A stretch of DNA of 64,000 nucleotides, taken from assembly GCA_033558025.1 (NCBI GenBank), contig JAUCEF010000007.1:434001-498000 (forward strand), given 5' to 3'. This document shows positions 1 to 11,176 of this stretch, piece after piece. Both the position numbers and the translations under genes were made by a program. The stretch is from Phytophthora sp. 'mugwort' (taxonomy: Eukaryota > Oomycota > Peronosporomycetes > Peronosporales > Peronosporaceae). The notes under the pieces are model-generated. The model was not told the DNA's origin, made no database searches, and saw only the letters and a program-made list of their open reading frames with translations. How positions within the stretch are numbered: the first letter of the stretch is position 1; every line of letters starts with the position of its first letter.

Positions 1-1234
1 GCAGCGTCTGCGTGGCAGAACCCACGAAGTGGAGGACGCAGCTGACGCAAGTGGAGTTTGCGCTGAATAACGCGGTTTACCCCGTTCTACGTTAATGGGT
101 TGCGGAATTTGCGTACGCCGTTATCACGTCTGATTTGAATGAGGGAGGGTCTGTCGTCGACGACCCAATGGGTCTCAATGGCGTGTGTCCGTCCGTGAAA
201 CGGAACCTTCTTTCCTTCATCGAGGCTGGGGCAGCGATTCGTGCTCGCGTTCGAGGTGCCATGGCTGCCGCCCAAGATCTACAAAAGGAAAACAGTGACC
301 GCCATGGGCGCAACAACACACAAGTCTTTAAAATTGGGGATTTGGTGTTATTAAATGCCAAAAATCTTCTTATACACGCACTGTCTTCGGTAGGGAGCAC
401 AAAACTCAGGCCACGATGCGTGGGACCGTTCACGGTCATCGGCGTCCACGGCAACGCCTACACACTGATTCTGCCATCGGCCATGGCGACGCATCCAAGG
501 TTCTACGTCGGCATGCTCAAAGCGTACCTTGAGGCGGAGCACCTTCCGCCGGGTCTGTCCGAGACTCCGTATAGCGCCGCAGAGTGCTCTGCACCACTCG
601 AATCCGTGCCTCCTCGGTCACAGTCACAGGCGCCGATGGCGACCGAGCAGCAGAAGCACCTCTCGCAGGTTCGACAGGCGGGTGTCGCTTCAGGCGTCGG
701 ACGCGGTCTTAGAGATCCCGGATCCACCAGACCTGCTCTTAGAACGAATGACGGACATGCATCTCAGACTGCGTCAATCTTGTTCCAGGTAATCGACCTT
801 CGCCCACAGGCGGTGCCTCTCCGCGTCTACATCGGGCGCCTGGCGCAACTCCCGCTCCAATCGCGTCTCCAGGAGCTGTTGACGGCCACGCAAAGCGATC
901 ATATCCGTTCGATGAACATTCAGAAGGTTCTGGCAACTCGCCATCGCTTCTGCGAGGTTCCCCGAACAAGTCGGCGGCGTCAACTCGAGTCGCGACGACC
1001 CAGTAACGGCCGCTCCGGCCTCCTCCACCCCTACTGGGTAGTGATGGGGAGCAGTACTTCCATGTGGAGAAGCTGGTGGAACACCGGAGGTATGCGGGCC
1101 TCGACGAGTATCTGGTGAAGCGGCGCGGCTATCCCTCGTCCGATAATACGTGGGAGACGGAAAGCCGCCTCGCGGTGGACTGCGTCGACATCGTGGACGC
1201 TTATAAGCGCTCCCACGGAGCCGGTCGGCGCTAA
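1..1234 (+). mobile_element. 3' end of a degraded Ty3/gypsy retrotransposon (chromodomain type)
   Basis: Bases 49-75 read as the end of an integrase core (motif VEFALNNAV), then the frame breaks. From about 270 to 535 the plus strand encodes a typical gypsy integrase C-terminal region with motifs such as FKIGDLVLLNAKN, LRPRCVGPF and GNAYTL, followed by THPRFYVGMLKAYLE. A linker of about 170 codons leads to a chromodomain in another frame. Upstream reverse transcriptase and RNase H lie outside the window or are lost. At least two frameshifts and an early stop make it non-functional. The domain order integrase then chromodomain is that of chromovirus-like Ty3/gypsy elements, which are abundant in Phytophthora; the lineage assignment is inference. 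Confidence 0.85.
1052..1234 (+). pseudogene. gypsy integrase chromodomain, C-terminal fragment
   Basis: This 60-residue stretch, ending at TAA 1232-1234, reads as a chromodomain. It has the FHVEKLVEHR start, an EYLVKRRGY strand, the aromatic-cage-like SSDNTWE motif and a terminal DIVDAYKR helix. It is in a different frame from the integrase part that overlaps its beginning, so one frameshift separates them. In intact elements the domain directs integration to marked chromatin. The usual WRGY is RRGY here, which may be decay. Confidence 0.85.
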
Positions 1235-1551
1235 CAGGCCCTAGAACGCTCCTATGTTCAACGGACTGTGAATGCCTTGACTCCTGTACCTTCGCCACGA
1301 CCTCCTCGAGGACCAATTGTGGTTGGGCAAGTCTTGGACGTCCCCACGGCGATCCTAAGTCCGGTCAGCTTTCTCTTCGCCATGCGAAAGCGAAGATTTC
1401 GCAACACGAGCCAATCTAGCCAATGAGGCGACCGCAGTAACTCTCAGCTACGGGATAGACAGCGTGAAGCAGTGAAGCCTCGAACTCAACCTCGTTGGAC
1501 TGTCGGGCGAGGGCCGTATCGCTCGCAAGAACGATCGGACACTCCGCGCAA
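1235..1551. other. no gene recognised; junction between two retroelement remnants
   Basis: This stretch joins the plus-strand gypsy 3' end to the minus-strand gag-like region. I see no open frame of interest, no clear LTR end and no RNA gene. Confidence 0.5.
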
Positions 1552-2815
1552 CTAGCGACGGCGACTTCGGGCTGACGGCTTCGCCGCAAATACGACGAAT
1601 ACTCCTCCGGAGACCTGATGCGATGCGCTAACAGCTGATCGCGACTTCGCGGGGCCGACGGCTCGTGTTCGCGTTTGCGGTCTTGCGTCGTCCGGCGTCG
1701 AGACGCGCTGCGTACGCGCGCTCGCGCAAGTGTTCACGGTTATCGCGCTGCAGACGCGCGGGGTCGAGACCTTCGTCGACACCGGCGTTCGTGATGATGA
1801 GAGGCTCCTTGAGCTGAGGTGCAGGAGTGGCTGGCTCAGCCGTGGCTTCACGGCTCTTGGGCACCAGCTGGGCTCTCTCGACGGCAGCTTTGCTGCGCGG
1901 CCTCGCAGAGCTTCCCGGATGGATAGCACGCTGCTGCTCAGTGAGCTGTGAGAAGACGACGGCGATTCGTGCTCGTCCTCCGACAACTCATAGTCCACCT
2001 CGTGGGAGATATCTTCTGGAAGCGGGCTCTCTGGGGCCACCGGCATGTCCCGTATGAGATCCGTAGGCATTTTGCCCTTCGCCTCCACGTCAGCGACAGT
2101 CATCTCTGCGAGAGGCTTGGACGGGGCCACCTCAACAGGCGCATCAACGTAAGGGTCCTGTCTAATACCCTTCTTCGGGTTCGCGGTTGCTTCCGGTGCG
2201 CTGGTCGGCGGGGCCGCTTCGGTTGACGGCATGTTCGGCATGGCCGCCTTGGCAGACGAGGTGCTCGGCGGGGCCACTTCGGCTGACGGCGTGACCGGCG
2301 GGGCTGCTTTGGCGGACGACATGCTCGGCGGAGCCAAGCTCTTCTCTGACACAGCTGTCTTCGACTTCTCGGCGGACTTGCCTTGATAGGCATCCCTCAT
2401 CTGGAAGAACGAGGTTCGGATTTACCACATCGTCATCTTCATCGCTCGACTCATCGCTCAGCGATCCCACGGGTCCTGGCACGGACACTTCATGTCGCTT
2501 ACGACGGCGTGCGGCAGACAAGGCTGCTCGGTGAGCCGAGGTCTTGGCCTTCGTCTTTGGCTTGGTGCTGGCCCGCGGGGCCTTCGCCTTTCCGGTCTTC
2601 TTGCTGGCGGAATCCGCCTTCGTCTGGCTCCTGGTCTTCGTTGGGTCAGCGTTGGATGCTGCGGCCTCGGACACGGACGTGCCTGCGGACGTTGCAGGTT
2701 CGGTGGGCGCCGCAGGGCTTGGTGGTGTTGTGGTCTTGGTCATGCCCGTAGGACGAAGAATCGTCGGCGTCAGCGCGGCTGTTGAGAAGTGATGTCCAAC
2801 CTCCGGGATCGGCAC
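1552..2815 (-). pseudogene. gag-like N-terminal region of a second Ty3/gypsy element (frameshifted)
   Basis: On the minus strand a frame from 2815 encodes a Thr/Pro/Ala/Lys-rich start and then an acidic DESSDEDDDVV stretch. It continues after a frameshift near 2395 in the frame that runs to 1552. The second frame has degenerate Ala/Pro/Ser repeats (units like SSAKAAPP) and another acidic region. Low-complexity, highly charged N-termini of this sort occur in oomycete gypsy Gag-Pol proteins. The position just downstream of an LTR in the same orientation supports this call. No Gag zinc knuckle or protease is visible before the plus-strand element begins, so this copy is truncated. Confidence 0.6.
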
Positions 2816-2929
2816 GAAGGCGTTATCCGCTGGATTCCCCTCTACCTACAAAAAACTTTTAAAGAAAACTGTTTTTTTGTGAAAATTAAAAAAACGGACC
2901 TTTCCCGTACGGTGTTCTCCGTTTTCGTT

Positions 2930-3375
2930 TGGAAAAGTGTAATGGGGCGTGTTCCTGATGGATTGTCCATGACCAGTGGTGTGACCACACAATATGGGAC
3001 GCCCACATACTAGGTACGAATCGTATCTAGGAGAGAAAAACGCACCACTAAGTACGGATGGCACTTAGACGATAGACACAGTTAGGTACGAATCGCACTT
3101 AGAGAGGAGACATGGCTTGAGAACCACCCATTGAGAAACCGGTGACTTAGGGGATGCATTAATTAGGCAGTTTACAGTAAGTAGGACATTGAAGCATGTT
3201 AATATAGACTCAGTTAATATCTAACCTAGAAGTTCTCAAGTCATGGGAACCCTGTCCCAGGACTATTGGAAAGTCAGGCTTTCCACATGCGACAAGAGGA
3301 CAGAGACGCAGGGCGTCTGTATCGGTTAGAAGCTACGCTTCCTCAGGCCAAGGTGCATGTGACCCCGTCACATTA
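2930..3375 (-). repeat. LTR of the minus-strand Ty3/gypsy element
   Basis: The minus strand begins TGTGACGGGGTCACATG at 3375, a TG start with a short internal inverted repeat. It runs through about 430 AT-balanced bases with repeated TACG/ATTCGTACCTA words to a CATTACA end near 2936. The far end may instead lie nearer 2840. It sits directly upstream, in minus-strand terms, of the gag-like frame, as a 5' LTR would. No second copy of this LTR exists in the window, so exact ends and target duplication cannot be fixed. Confidence 0.6.
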
Positions 3376-3399
3376 CTAACTTATCGTGCTCCAGCAGCC

Positions 3400-6300
3400 T
3401 GAAGCGTGTAGCTGAGCTCTATAAAGTCGGCATTGACAAGCTGAAGATGTACATATCTGAGGACTACAAGACCGACCCCAATATCAGTTTTACAAGGGGA
3501 CACACATGGATTCGCACTTGTACGAAGGTATCCAGGTTGGTGAAATGAATGCATCCGACCGTCCAATAAGAAATATGAACGTCTCAATATTTTATCTCAC
3601 GAGAATCATGCTCTCTACATCAGTAATCTGGACATCCTCCAAAACAAGTATCAGTGTCCAAGTGTGAGATGATTTTCGTTAGCTCCGTCAAGCTTAAAAA
3701 TCATAAGAAGAATCAATGTGAGCTTGTTAATATTGAGAGTTTTCCGGCTGAGCCAAATTTCTACAGACCGCCTCAGAACACTATCAAATCGATGCTTACA
3801 AACTACTCCATTAAGAATATTGATCACTACATTGATCACTTCATCGTGATTTTGAGGCCATTCTAAAGCCGACGGGTTTCCAATAAGGTGAAAGCACTGT
3901 CTTCACAAATGAGCATATTCCTGTTTCAGTATCGGTAGCTGACAGTATTTTTCGGAAATGTTCGATGCTTTGTTAGTGCTGAGCCAAACGATTTGCTAAT
4001 ATATATGTTTAACTACATTAACGAAGTCGGTTTACATATTCAGCAGTACAATGTCCAAAAGTGTGCCCCCCTTCTACAGAAGATAATTAAAGCTCATGGT
4101 TTTAGTGGTATGGATATCCCTGGGTTAAAGCTTGGGAAGAAGTACTCAATTCATTACGTTGATAGCTTGATCAAGGATGGGACGTATGCCAGTTTCTTCG
4201 ATTTTCATACTAAAATTTCTTTCGGGAAGGAGAGGTCTGATTACGGTAAATTAAGCAACAGCTCGATCAAGTATCAGTATTGGGGTTTAACTCTGGTAGA
4301 TATGATATCAATTTGATTAAGAGCGATCTGTTTGTCGTTATTGGTACGGAGAACATCAAATCTGTGGTTAAGAACCCGAGCTACATGTGCATCGCTACCT
4401 CAGACACGAAGATGCTTGATGTTAGCAACTACGTTCCTACTGGAACAAGCTATGAGAAGTATCGTAGTACATATCTCGGTGAATATGATGAAGTGACAAG
4501 GTTCGCTGTGTTTGTGGTCTTACTAAAGGGCTATTTCCATATGAATACAACAAATCATTTGATGTACTCAATCGGACTTCTCTTCCTTCTAAGTCGAATT
4601 TTGACAGTGATTTCCGAGAAACAAGCATTAGTAATGTGGAATATAACGAGCCAAGTTCGTTTGGAAACATTACGAGATGAAAAAACAGTCAAGGATCTCC
4701 TGATATGGTACAATAACTTAGATGTGGTACCATTCAGTAAAGCTATCGAGGCCCAGCGTGAACATTTTAAGCGTTTTGATCTCACGTGTTCACTGACAAG
4801 GTCTCGCTTCCGGGTCTCTCGGAAAAGGTATATCAAACCTGCTTCAACGAGCTTCAACATCCTCTATAAGTACCTGCTAAAGCTTTCAGATTCTCAGCTA
4901 AGCGTATGAATGGCTACAAGCACCAAGATTTTGGTGCCAAGCGTAAGTTCAATATGACTCTTGACCACTTGGACATTTTGCTTAAACGGCAAAAATATCT
5001 TTGTGTTTTATGCTGGTGTCAGCTTACTGTCGATACCGCTTCAGCTGATCGGGTCAATAACAAATTGGGGCATATTGACGGTAATGATGTCATCGCATGC
5101 GTTCAATGCAACGTCGCACGCAAGTGCATGTCTCTCAGTGGGTTCAGATTCAAGAAGCTACTTGATTTTAACTCGGAAAGACTTGTGTACTCGATTAATC
5201 GTGAGGAGAGGGACATATATGATAGAAGGCCAATGTCGCCGGTGGACCATCAATAATCTTCAATCGCTACGTAAACGCAACGAGACAAAAAATCGTGGCG
5301 ATAAGATTTATAAGAAGATCATTGGATACGACGCTAATGCACCATACTTATGGGCGCTCGGTAATGAGATGCTGTGCGGGAGATTGACCACTATCGAGAC
5401 TTATCCCGGTATCGTCGAACACATCAAGGCTGGCAAGATATTTGGCTTCCTTGAATGCGACATTCGTACACCAGAGCACCAAAAAGAATATTTCAGCGAG
5501 ATGACACCAATTTTAGAATACTCTAATCGATTGCACTGAGAGACCATCATTGGTTCACACATGTATGAACACAGCCAGACTCGTGGGAAAAGCACGAGGA
5601 AAACCAGCTCGTAGGTTTATCGGTAGTTGTTTCGGTGAGAAGATTCTTATCTACGCACTGCTTCTCAAATGGTATCTAGCCCACGGGATCGAAATAACAA
5701 AACGTACTCCTTTATATAGGCCAGCTATCACAAGGTGTTTGCTCCATTTATGGATGCTGTGTCGAGCGCACGCCGTGTCGGTGACGAAGATAAGAGTAAG
5801 GCTATGATTGCTGAGAAGATGAAGTTGGTTGGCAACTCCGCTTTTGGATAATGGGGTTTGGACATGAGTACGCACAAACAAGTCAGATATGAGTCTAAGG
5901 AGGCTAAGATCAAGTCGCGTATTGAGCACTTTACGTTTCATGGATTGGAGGAGCTAAACGATTCTTGTGAGATAACTATGAAGAAACGTTGTCTAAATAA
6001 CAAGAACCAATCCATTTGTGCTTTGCCATCTATCAGCTTGCTAAGCTACGCATGCTCGAGTTCGACTACGATTGCATTGACTTTTTCTTCGATCGAAGCG
6101 ATTTTTAGTATCAAGAGATGGACACGGACTCTGCCTATATCGCTTTTTAGCTGCAACAAACCATTTCAAGAGTGCATCAAACCTGAGCTACGTGAGCATT
6201 ATGAACAGCACAAGTATGATTGGTTCCCGCGCGATTATAACAAGATAGTAGCAAAGTTTGACCGTCGAACACGTGATTTATTCGAGGATGAATGGTCAGG

Positions 6301-6605
6301 CGATGCCATGGTCTCACTATCGAGTATATATTTACTATCTTCCAGACGAATTATACAAGGTAAAGGTTTCAGGTAAGGGTGTGCAGCCGAGTCGGGGTCG
6401 CAATGGGGATGTACTTAGCCCATTGGGATTTGAGTCAGTTGTTCGCGATCGTATCACACTTCGGGGTACTAACAAGGGATTTAGGCTGTCAAAAGAAACT
6501 AAATCAATCATCACATACAGTCAGACCAAAACTGCACTATCATATTTCTACGACAAGCGTCAGGTGTCTTCGAATAACATTTCAGCGACCCCCCCTCCCC
6601 CTTAA
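3400..6605 (+). pseudogene. protein-primed family B DNA polymerase of the Polinton (broken)
   Basis: The reading frame jumps many times, but the polymerase order is clear. There is an N-terminal C2H2-like finger (about 3650-3720). An exonuclease-like region follows, with FEAILKP-type and SAEPNDLL words (about 3850-4010) and a WGLTLVD-type stretch near 4285. Next comes a zinc/HNH-like module (about 4960-5160). Palm motif A appears as IGYDANAPYLWALGN (5323-5370), motif B as KLVGNSAFG (about 5820-5848), and motif C as MDTDSAYIA (about 6119-6145). A thumb region with GFRLSKETKSIITYSQTK follows to 6605. The family replicates linear DNA using a terminal-protein primer. At least eight frame changes or stops show it is inactive. 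Confidence 0.85.
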
Positions 6606-6677
6606 TATTTAGGGAGAAAGCTTTGGTCAAAAATGGAAGGCTGTACAATTTTTATTTGATTACAATTATACATAATA

Positions 6678-7660
6678 ATGGCTGAGTTGCTGAAGAAACT
6701 ATACTATGATCCAAAACCCGGATATGTTGCTGCTCGAGCTCTGTATGAGAAAGCGAGAGAATTAGACCCCAAAATAACGTTCAAAATAGTGAAGGAATGG
6801 TGTGGGGCTCAGCCAGATATTCAACGCTTCCAGGACCAGAAAAGACACTACGATGGGTTCACGATCACGTCCCATAACCCAAATTCATGGCAGATGGATC
6901 TCGGCTTTCGGGAAACCCGACCAATAATGGCAGTTATCAGTATCAACTCACGGGTTGGCTACGCTAAGTTATTCAAGAATAAAACTGCATCTGTCGTATT
7001 GACTGCGCTAAAAGATTTCATTCGATCTGACAAGGCTAACATCATCACCAGCGACAATGTAGCGAGTTCATGAACAAACAAGCACAGGCATGGTTTAAAT
7101 CCAAAAACATCGAGCACTACAATAACGAGCCAGAGATCACGGAACAACGGGAAAAATTGAGCGATTTAGCAGAACGATAAAGCAGAGGCTAACTAAGATA
7201 TCACCCAAGAAGATTACGCAGAAGCTTATCAACGACATTATTGTTAACTATAATGACACTATTCACAGATCTATCGGAATGACCTCAAACGAGGCCAAAC
7301 GTAAGGTCATCGAGCCGGAGCTGGATCACAATCAAGCGGAAGCTGATAAAGTCGAGAGTCAGCTCGCTGGAGCAAGGCTGTGTATACGATCGTCGGAATA
7401 GATGGTTACCGAGGCAAATCAAGTCCAGAAATGGTCATACGCTTTACAAGGCGGCAAATGATCTAAACATGATACAATCAGAGGCAACGGATGCCACTAT
7501 TAATCGTGGGGATATCCTGGAAGCTGAGAAGATATTAAATCACAAAGATGAAGAATGAGAAGCACAAATTCATATCAAATGAATCGGTGATGATGATTTA
7601 ACGTGGGAGCCACAAGACAATCTCCGCTTGGTCAACAAAACAGAAGATCAACTCTCGAAA
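6678..7660 (+). pseudogene. Polinton retroviral-type integrase with C-terminal chromodomain (broken)
   Basis: The frame from ATG 6678 encodes a helical N-terminus and then a catalytic core. The first Asp is in WQMDLGF, the second in IITSDNV, and after a frameshift near 7070 the core continues with a degenerate ERFSRTIKQRL catalytic-Glu region. VNYNDTIHRSIGMTSNEA (about 7246-7300) follows. A degraded chromodomain ending DDLTWEPQDNLRLV is read at about 7590-7635. This is the DDE integrase type used by Polintons and LTR elements. The gene directly follows the polymerase on the same strand, a usual Polinton neighbourhood. Several stops separate the pieces. Confidence 0.85.
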
Positions 7661-7899
7661 AGGAGTACTGGGATTAAAAATATATATATCTTCGAGACAT
7701 AATCAGCTTGGTAATAAATTTGATAGAGACATCCTCTGTAAGGCTTTGACTCAAGTATATTATCCGCCACAATTGTTTTGTACGAGCGTTTATATGCGGC
7801 TTTATATATATAGACTCTAAATAAAAGAAATGTGTACGAACTGCTTAGGTAAAGACCGCGAGCTTGTTAAGATACGGCGAAATTTATGGATAATTCAGG

Positions 7900-8367
7900 A
7901 AGTATGCCGCATTAAATCGAGTTGCTGAATCTTGATGCAGTATCCAATTTCCGCACAACTGTTGTTAATCGTAAATATCAACGCGAATTGGAAGCAATAT
8001 TTGGCGTTCCATTTCATTGCATTAAGAGCAGATATATTAGTCTTTTGAAAGAAAGAAACACCATCTGTCATACATATCTCCCGTACCGACATGATTCAGT
8101 TATGCCTAGCTTTTGGTAATTATGAGTACTCAGTGTTTTTATGATACGCATGATATAGTCACAATGTCCCCCAATTTCAAATCTCTCGCTCAGAGAGAGC
8201 AAAAACGACAGGAGCTTCTTGAGCAAGCTCAGCGACGCGTTAGACAAGCTGACACCAAGCGCGGTATGTATGAAGGTGCACCGTGGGCCAGTGATGCCGA
8301 CAAAACTATCGATATGGAAAAGACAACAGTATCTACATCAACCCAGACAGATTTGTCTGATTCCTAA
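7900..8367 (+). pseudogene. Polinton protein of unknown function, fragments
   Basis: Two short frames are visible: about 65 codons from 7922 and 84 codons from 8113. The second has a charged helix rich in Gln, Arg and Glu, followed by a Thr/Ser-rich tail ending in TQTDLSDS. I do not recognise a domain. The position between integrase and structural genes suggests an element-encoded protein. It is probably the 5' part of one longer gene that continues after an A-rich slip at 8367-8377. Confidence 0.35.
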
Positions 8368-9330
8368 AAAAAAAAACTCTGAGTGATAAATCCTCCCAGA
8401 CAAACCCTGATGTCTCATCAATTCCTGAAGTAAATGTTAGTCCAGTTATGGTAAATGCCGAAGTTGATAATAGTACTAGAACAAAGAGCAATTTTACGAA
8501 TACAAATCGAGTCAATATGACGGATCGAAACGTACATGCTCAACCCAAAACATATGATGTTGGTGTTAGCAACAGTCCACAAAAGGTGAATGCTGCAATG
8601 GATAACACTCCAACAATGATAAATGTTGCAACATCAACAAAAGAGATTCGAGCGCTAACAATGTTGAAACGGAAGAGCAAATTCATTCCAGGAACTGGAT
8701 AAAAAAATCTGATATAGAAATCCAAACTGGGCTTCTATTGGTATTCATCCCATTAGAAAAGGGTAAACAAGATACAAAGTATGCTATTAGAGAAAAAGGT
8801 TCTCTCAGGTCAGTACATACTCGGAAGAAATACAAAGGATATAAGCATATTGACTGGGTAGCTACTCATTAAGAATCGTAGACTACCTGACATTCATTCC
8901 GGTCGGAAATCAACTTCGACAACAACTGATAATGAACACAATCGTATCCAGTTGCTTTGGACTATTTCAGAAAACATGGAGATATTAGAGTCTAATGGTC
9001 TGGTGAAGAGTGTTGTGCCAATCTACAAAGAGATGTAAAAACAAAATCTGACGGAAACAATCTCAAACAGTACGTTTGGGTTAAAAAAAAAGGATCCATA
9101 GATGTGTATGGAAACGAATCAAATTTGAAACACACATCATCAAACAACAAGGTTGATTGTCAATCAACACTCAGAGCCTTTTTGAGCATGGTCAAGAGCA
9201 GGGGCTTACAGCTCTCTACGGTGGGGAAAGTGGATGCTGAAAGGCTATAAAATCATATGAAGCTACTGCTGATGATGACGAACGAGACGGACGTCATGGT
9301 GTAAAACTGGAATAAACGAAGACTCGGATC
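8368..9330 (+). pseudogene. Polinton low-complexity ORF remnants, function unknown
   Basis: After a run of A at 8367-8377 the plus strand reads Ser/Thr/Asn/Val-rich sequence (8385-8700), with repeated VNAxxDN-like words. It continues in shifting frames with Lys-rich stretches to about 9330. Frequent A-runs suggest slippage-type indels. No domain is recognised. It could be the rest of the gene starting near 8113. Confidence 0.3.
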
Positions 9331-9339
9331 AAAATGTAT

Positions 9340-10590
9340 TTATCCCCGACAGTGAGCTAAAAAAAATGCTGTACGAGTATTATCATAAGATTCTTGATGA
9401 GAAGGTTATGGTTCCATTTCGCCTTCGACCTGTGGTAGATTCTAGAAATGGTGTAAAACTCACCCAATATATTATTCGGTGCCCCAATGCGTTATCGTAC
9501 TCTAAACATCAGAAACAAGGACAATAAAACTGTTTACGGAAAAGCTTGGACTGATGTTTTGAAGACTATTAGATGGATGGATACGTTCGATCTACTACTA
9601 AATGAGTTAGAAGATGTAGATTCAGGCTGTGAGTAGTATTGACGTTCCAGCAACCAAAGAAGAGCTGAAAATGATTGATAATGTAAATGCCAATTTCAAG
9701 ATTGTCCGTGAGGTTATTTTTAGAAACACATCTGATATTAAAGTGAAAAGGGTTGGGCCATATGATCACGACGAAGTATTACAAAATCTCTATGATGACG
9801 CTGAACGGGCTTACCAGGAGTATGGAGAGGCACAGACACGATGCAGCTAAAGGAGGCTGTGAAAGGGTCAAACTCAAAATCAATAAGATCAACTTTGAAA
9901 GCTACACAATCAGCACTTAAAGCTACGAAGACTGTATATAATTTCAAAGCTAAGCGATATTCTGAAGCTCTCAGTGATCCAAAGTCTAAATTAGAGGGGC
10001 GTGGCCTAAGAGGCGCTGGTGTTATACCACTTGATGGTGTCGTTCGACGCGGTATAACATACAATCTGAATGAGATTCAGAGCTTAGCTACCCCGTCTGC
10101 ATACGTATATCGTCAGCTTGGTAGCAAGTACATTCGTTTGGCTGATCTAGATTCTACGACACTCGTGCTGGTACAGCCTAACGTAGAAAATGTGGGCCTA
10201 AGTGTCAGATTAGTGACAGTCTCCAAGCTATGATCAAAACCCTCGTCTATAAACAACATATGGATCAAGCTTCATGCGATAAGCTCAAAAATCGAGGATA
10301 AAAATGTTCAAGGAGATACTTGCCATTACTCATCTCCAGTACAACTTCCACGATAAGCTTGAGGATCCGTTGAAGACTCTACGAGCTGAGTATGATAAGC
10401 TGAAGGGGGAACTTAAGCTAGGGAACGATAATCCAAGCCTCATCAAGCAGCTTAAGTCTCTTACGGTGGATATGTACAGCAATAAACTTATCAAGGATCA
10501 AGAATTTAAGAATATTATCACTCGTATACTACTATTAGTAAGCAAGAGAACTTGTTCGCGTGTCGTACGCCACTTAAACTTCGGTTAAAT
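9340..10590 (+). pseudogene. conserved-looking Polinton protein(s) of unknown function
   Basis: Successive plus-strand frames read as protein-like sequence. About 9355-9640 holds MVPFRLRPV and NKTVYGKAWTDVLKTIRWMD. The frame 9629-9850 is helical, and 9841-10233 is Lys-rich with a GRGLRGAGVIPLDGVVRRG stretch and LGSKYIRLADLDSTTLVLV. The frame 10304-10588 holds DPLKTLRAEYDKLKGELKLG, with strong heptad character. The last segment follows the previous one after one frameshift near 10230. Basic Gly/Arg-rich sequence followed by coiled coil would fit a virion core or scaffold role, but this is a guess; no family is named. Confidence 0.4.
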
Positions 10591-10619
10591 CTATAAACGA
10601 GGGACTCCGATTACTCATC

Positions 10620-10870
10620 ATGTTCTTCTTTAACCCACGCATTACTTCCAGATCGGGTGGTAAATATGGAGACAGTATCGATCTCGACGTCGCTGACCTC
10701 AAAACCATTATGAAGCATAAAATAAATTATGATCGACCCCAGAAGACACAAGCAGCTGTTTGGGCAACTGACCTTAACAAAACTATCAAGAAGGTAGATG
10801 CATCGGATCAGATTGAGGGAGGTCGTTTGTGGGCTTACCAGCCAAAAAAAAAACAACTGAAAAACCTTTG
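10620..10870 (+). pseudogene. short Polinton ORF, unknown
   Basis: A frame from ATG 10620 encodes about 80 residues of plausible protein, including DLDVADLKTIMKHK and IEGGRLWAYQPKKK. It then runs off into sequence that is antisense to the fragment at 10,892-11,110. No domain is recognised. Confidence 0.3.
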
Positions 10871-10891
10871 CCATCTAACTTATTCCATTTC

Positions 10892-11110
10892 TTACCAGGT
10901 TATTCTGATATTCTCGATAAAAGCTATTTTTTTATTACTAATACTAATCTCAAGTATTGCAGATTCTCCATCAGGACTCTGTGTGGGGAGAAACACGGTA
11001 TCACCTACAACTATGATTTGATCCGCTTTCAATAGCGTCGAACCAATAATTTGACTTGGTTCATCGGCAGTCAGATTTGTTCTGAGATCTTTACTCGGTC
11101 TACAACCCAT
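10892..11110 (-). pseudogene. small minus-strand Polinton fragment, unknown
   Basis: A 72-codon minus-strand frame has alternating hydrophobic sequence (LLKADQIIVVGDTVFL, ESAILEISIS) that looks beta-rich. It lies just downstream of the S74 fibre gene on the same strand. It may be a separate small protein or a displaced part of the fibre gene. Confidence 0.3.
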
Positions 11111-11176
11111 GATTATATTAGCACCAGGAAATTTGCTGACTAACCAGCTAGCTGTGCATTACTATCATCGCGAAGT

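Noticed and set aside
774..1316. 180-codon minus-strand frame over the gypsy pol end
   Set aside because: It overlaps the recognisable chromodomain on the plus strand and is Arg/Pro/Ser-rich in the way expected of an antisense of GC-rich coding DNA.
2870..3380. Polinton terminal inverted repeat at the left edge
   Set aside because: The sequence here fits a gypsy LTR (TGTGACGGGG start at 3375, minus strand). I found no inverted match to it near 17,900-18,570.
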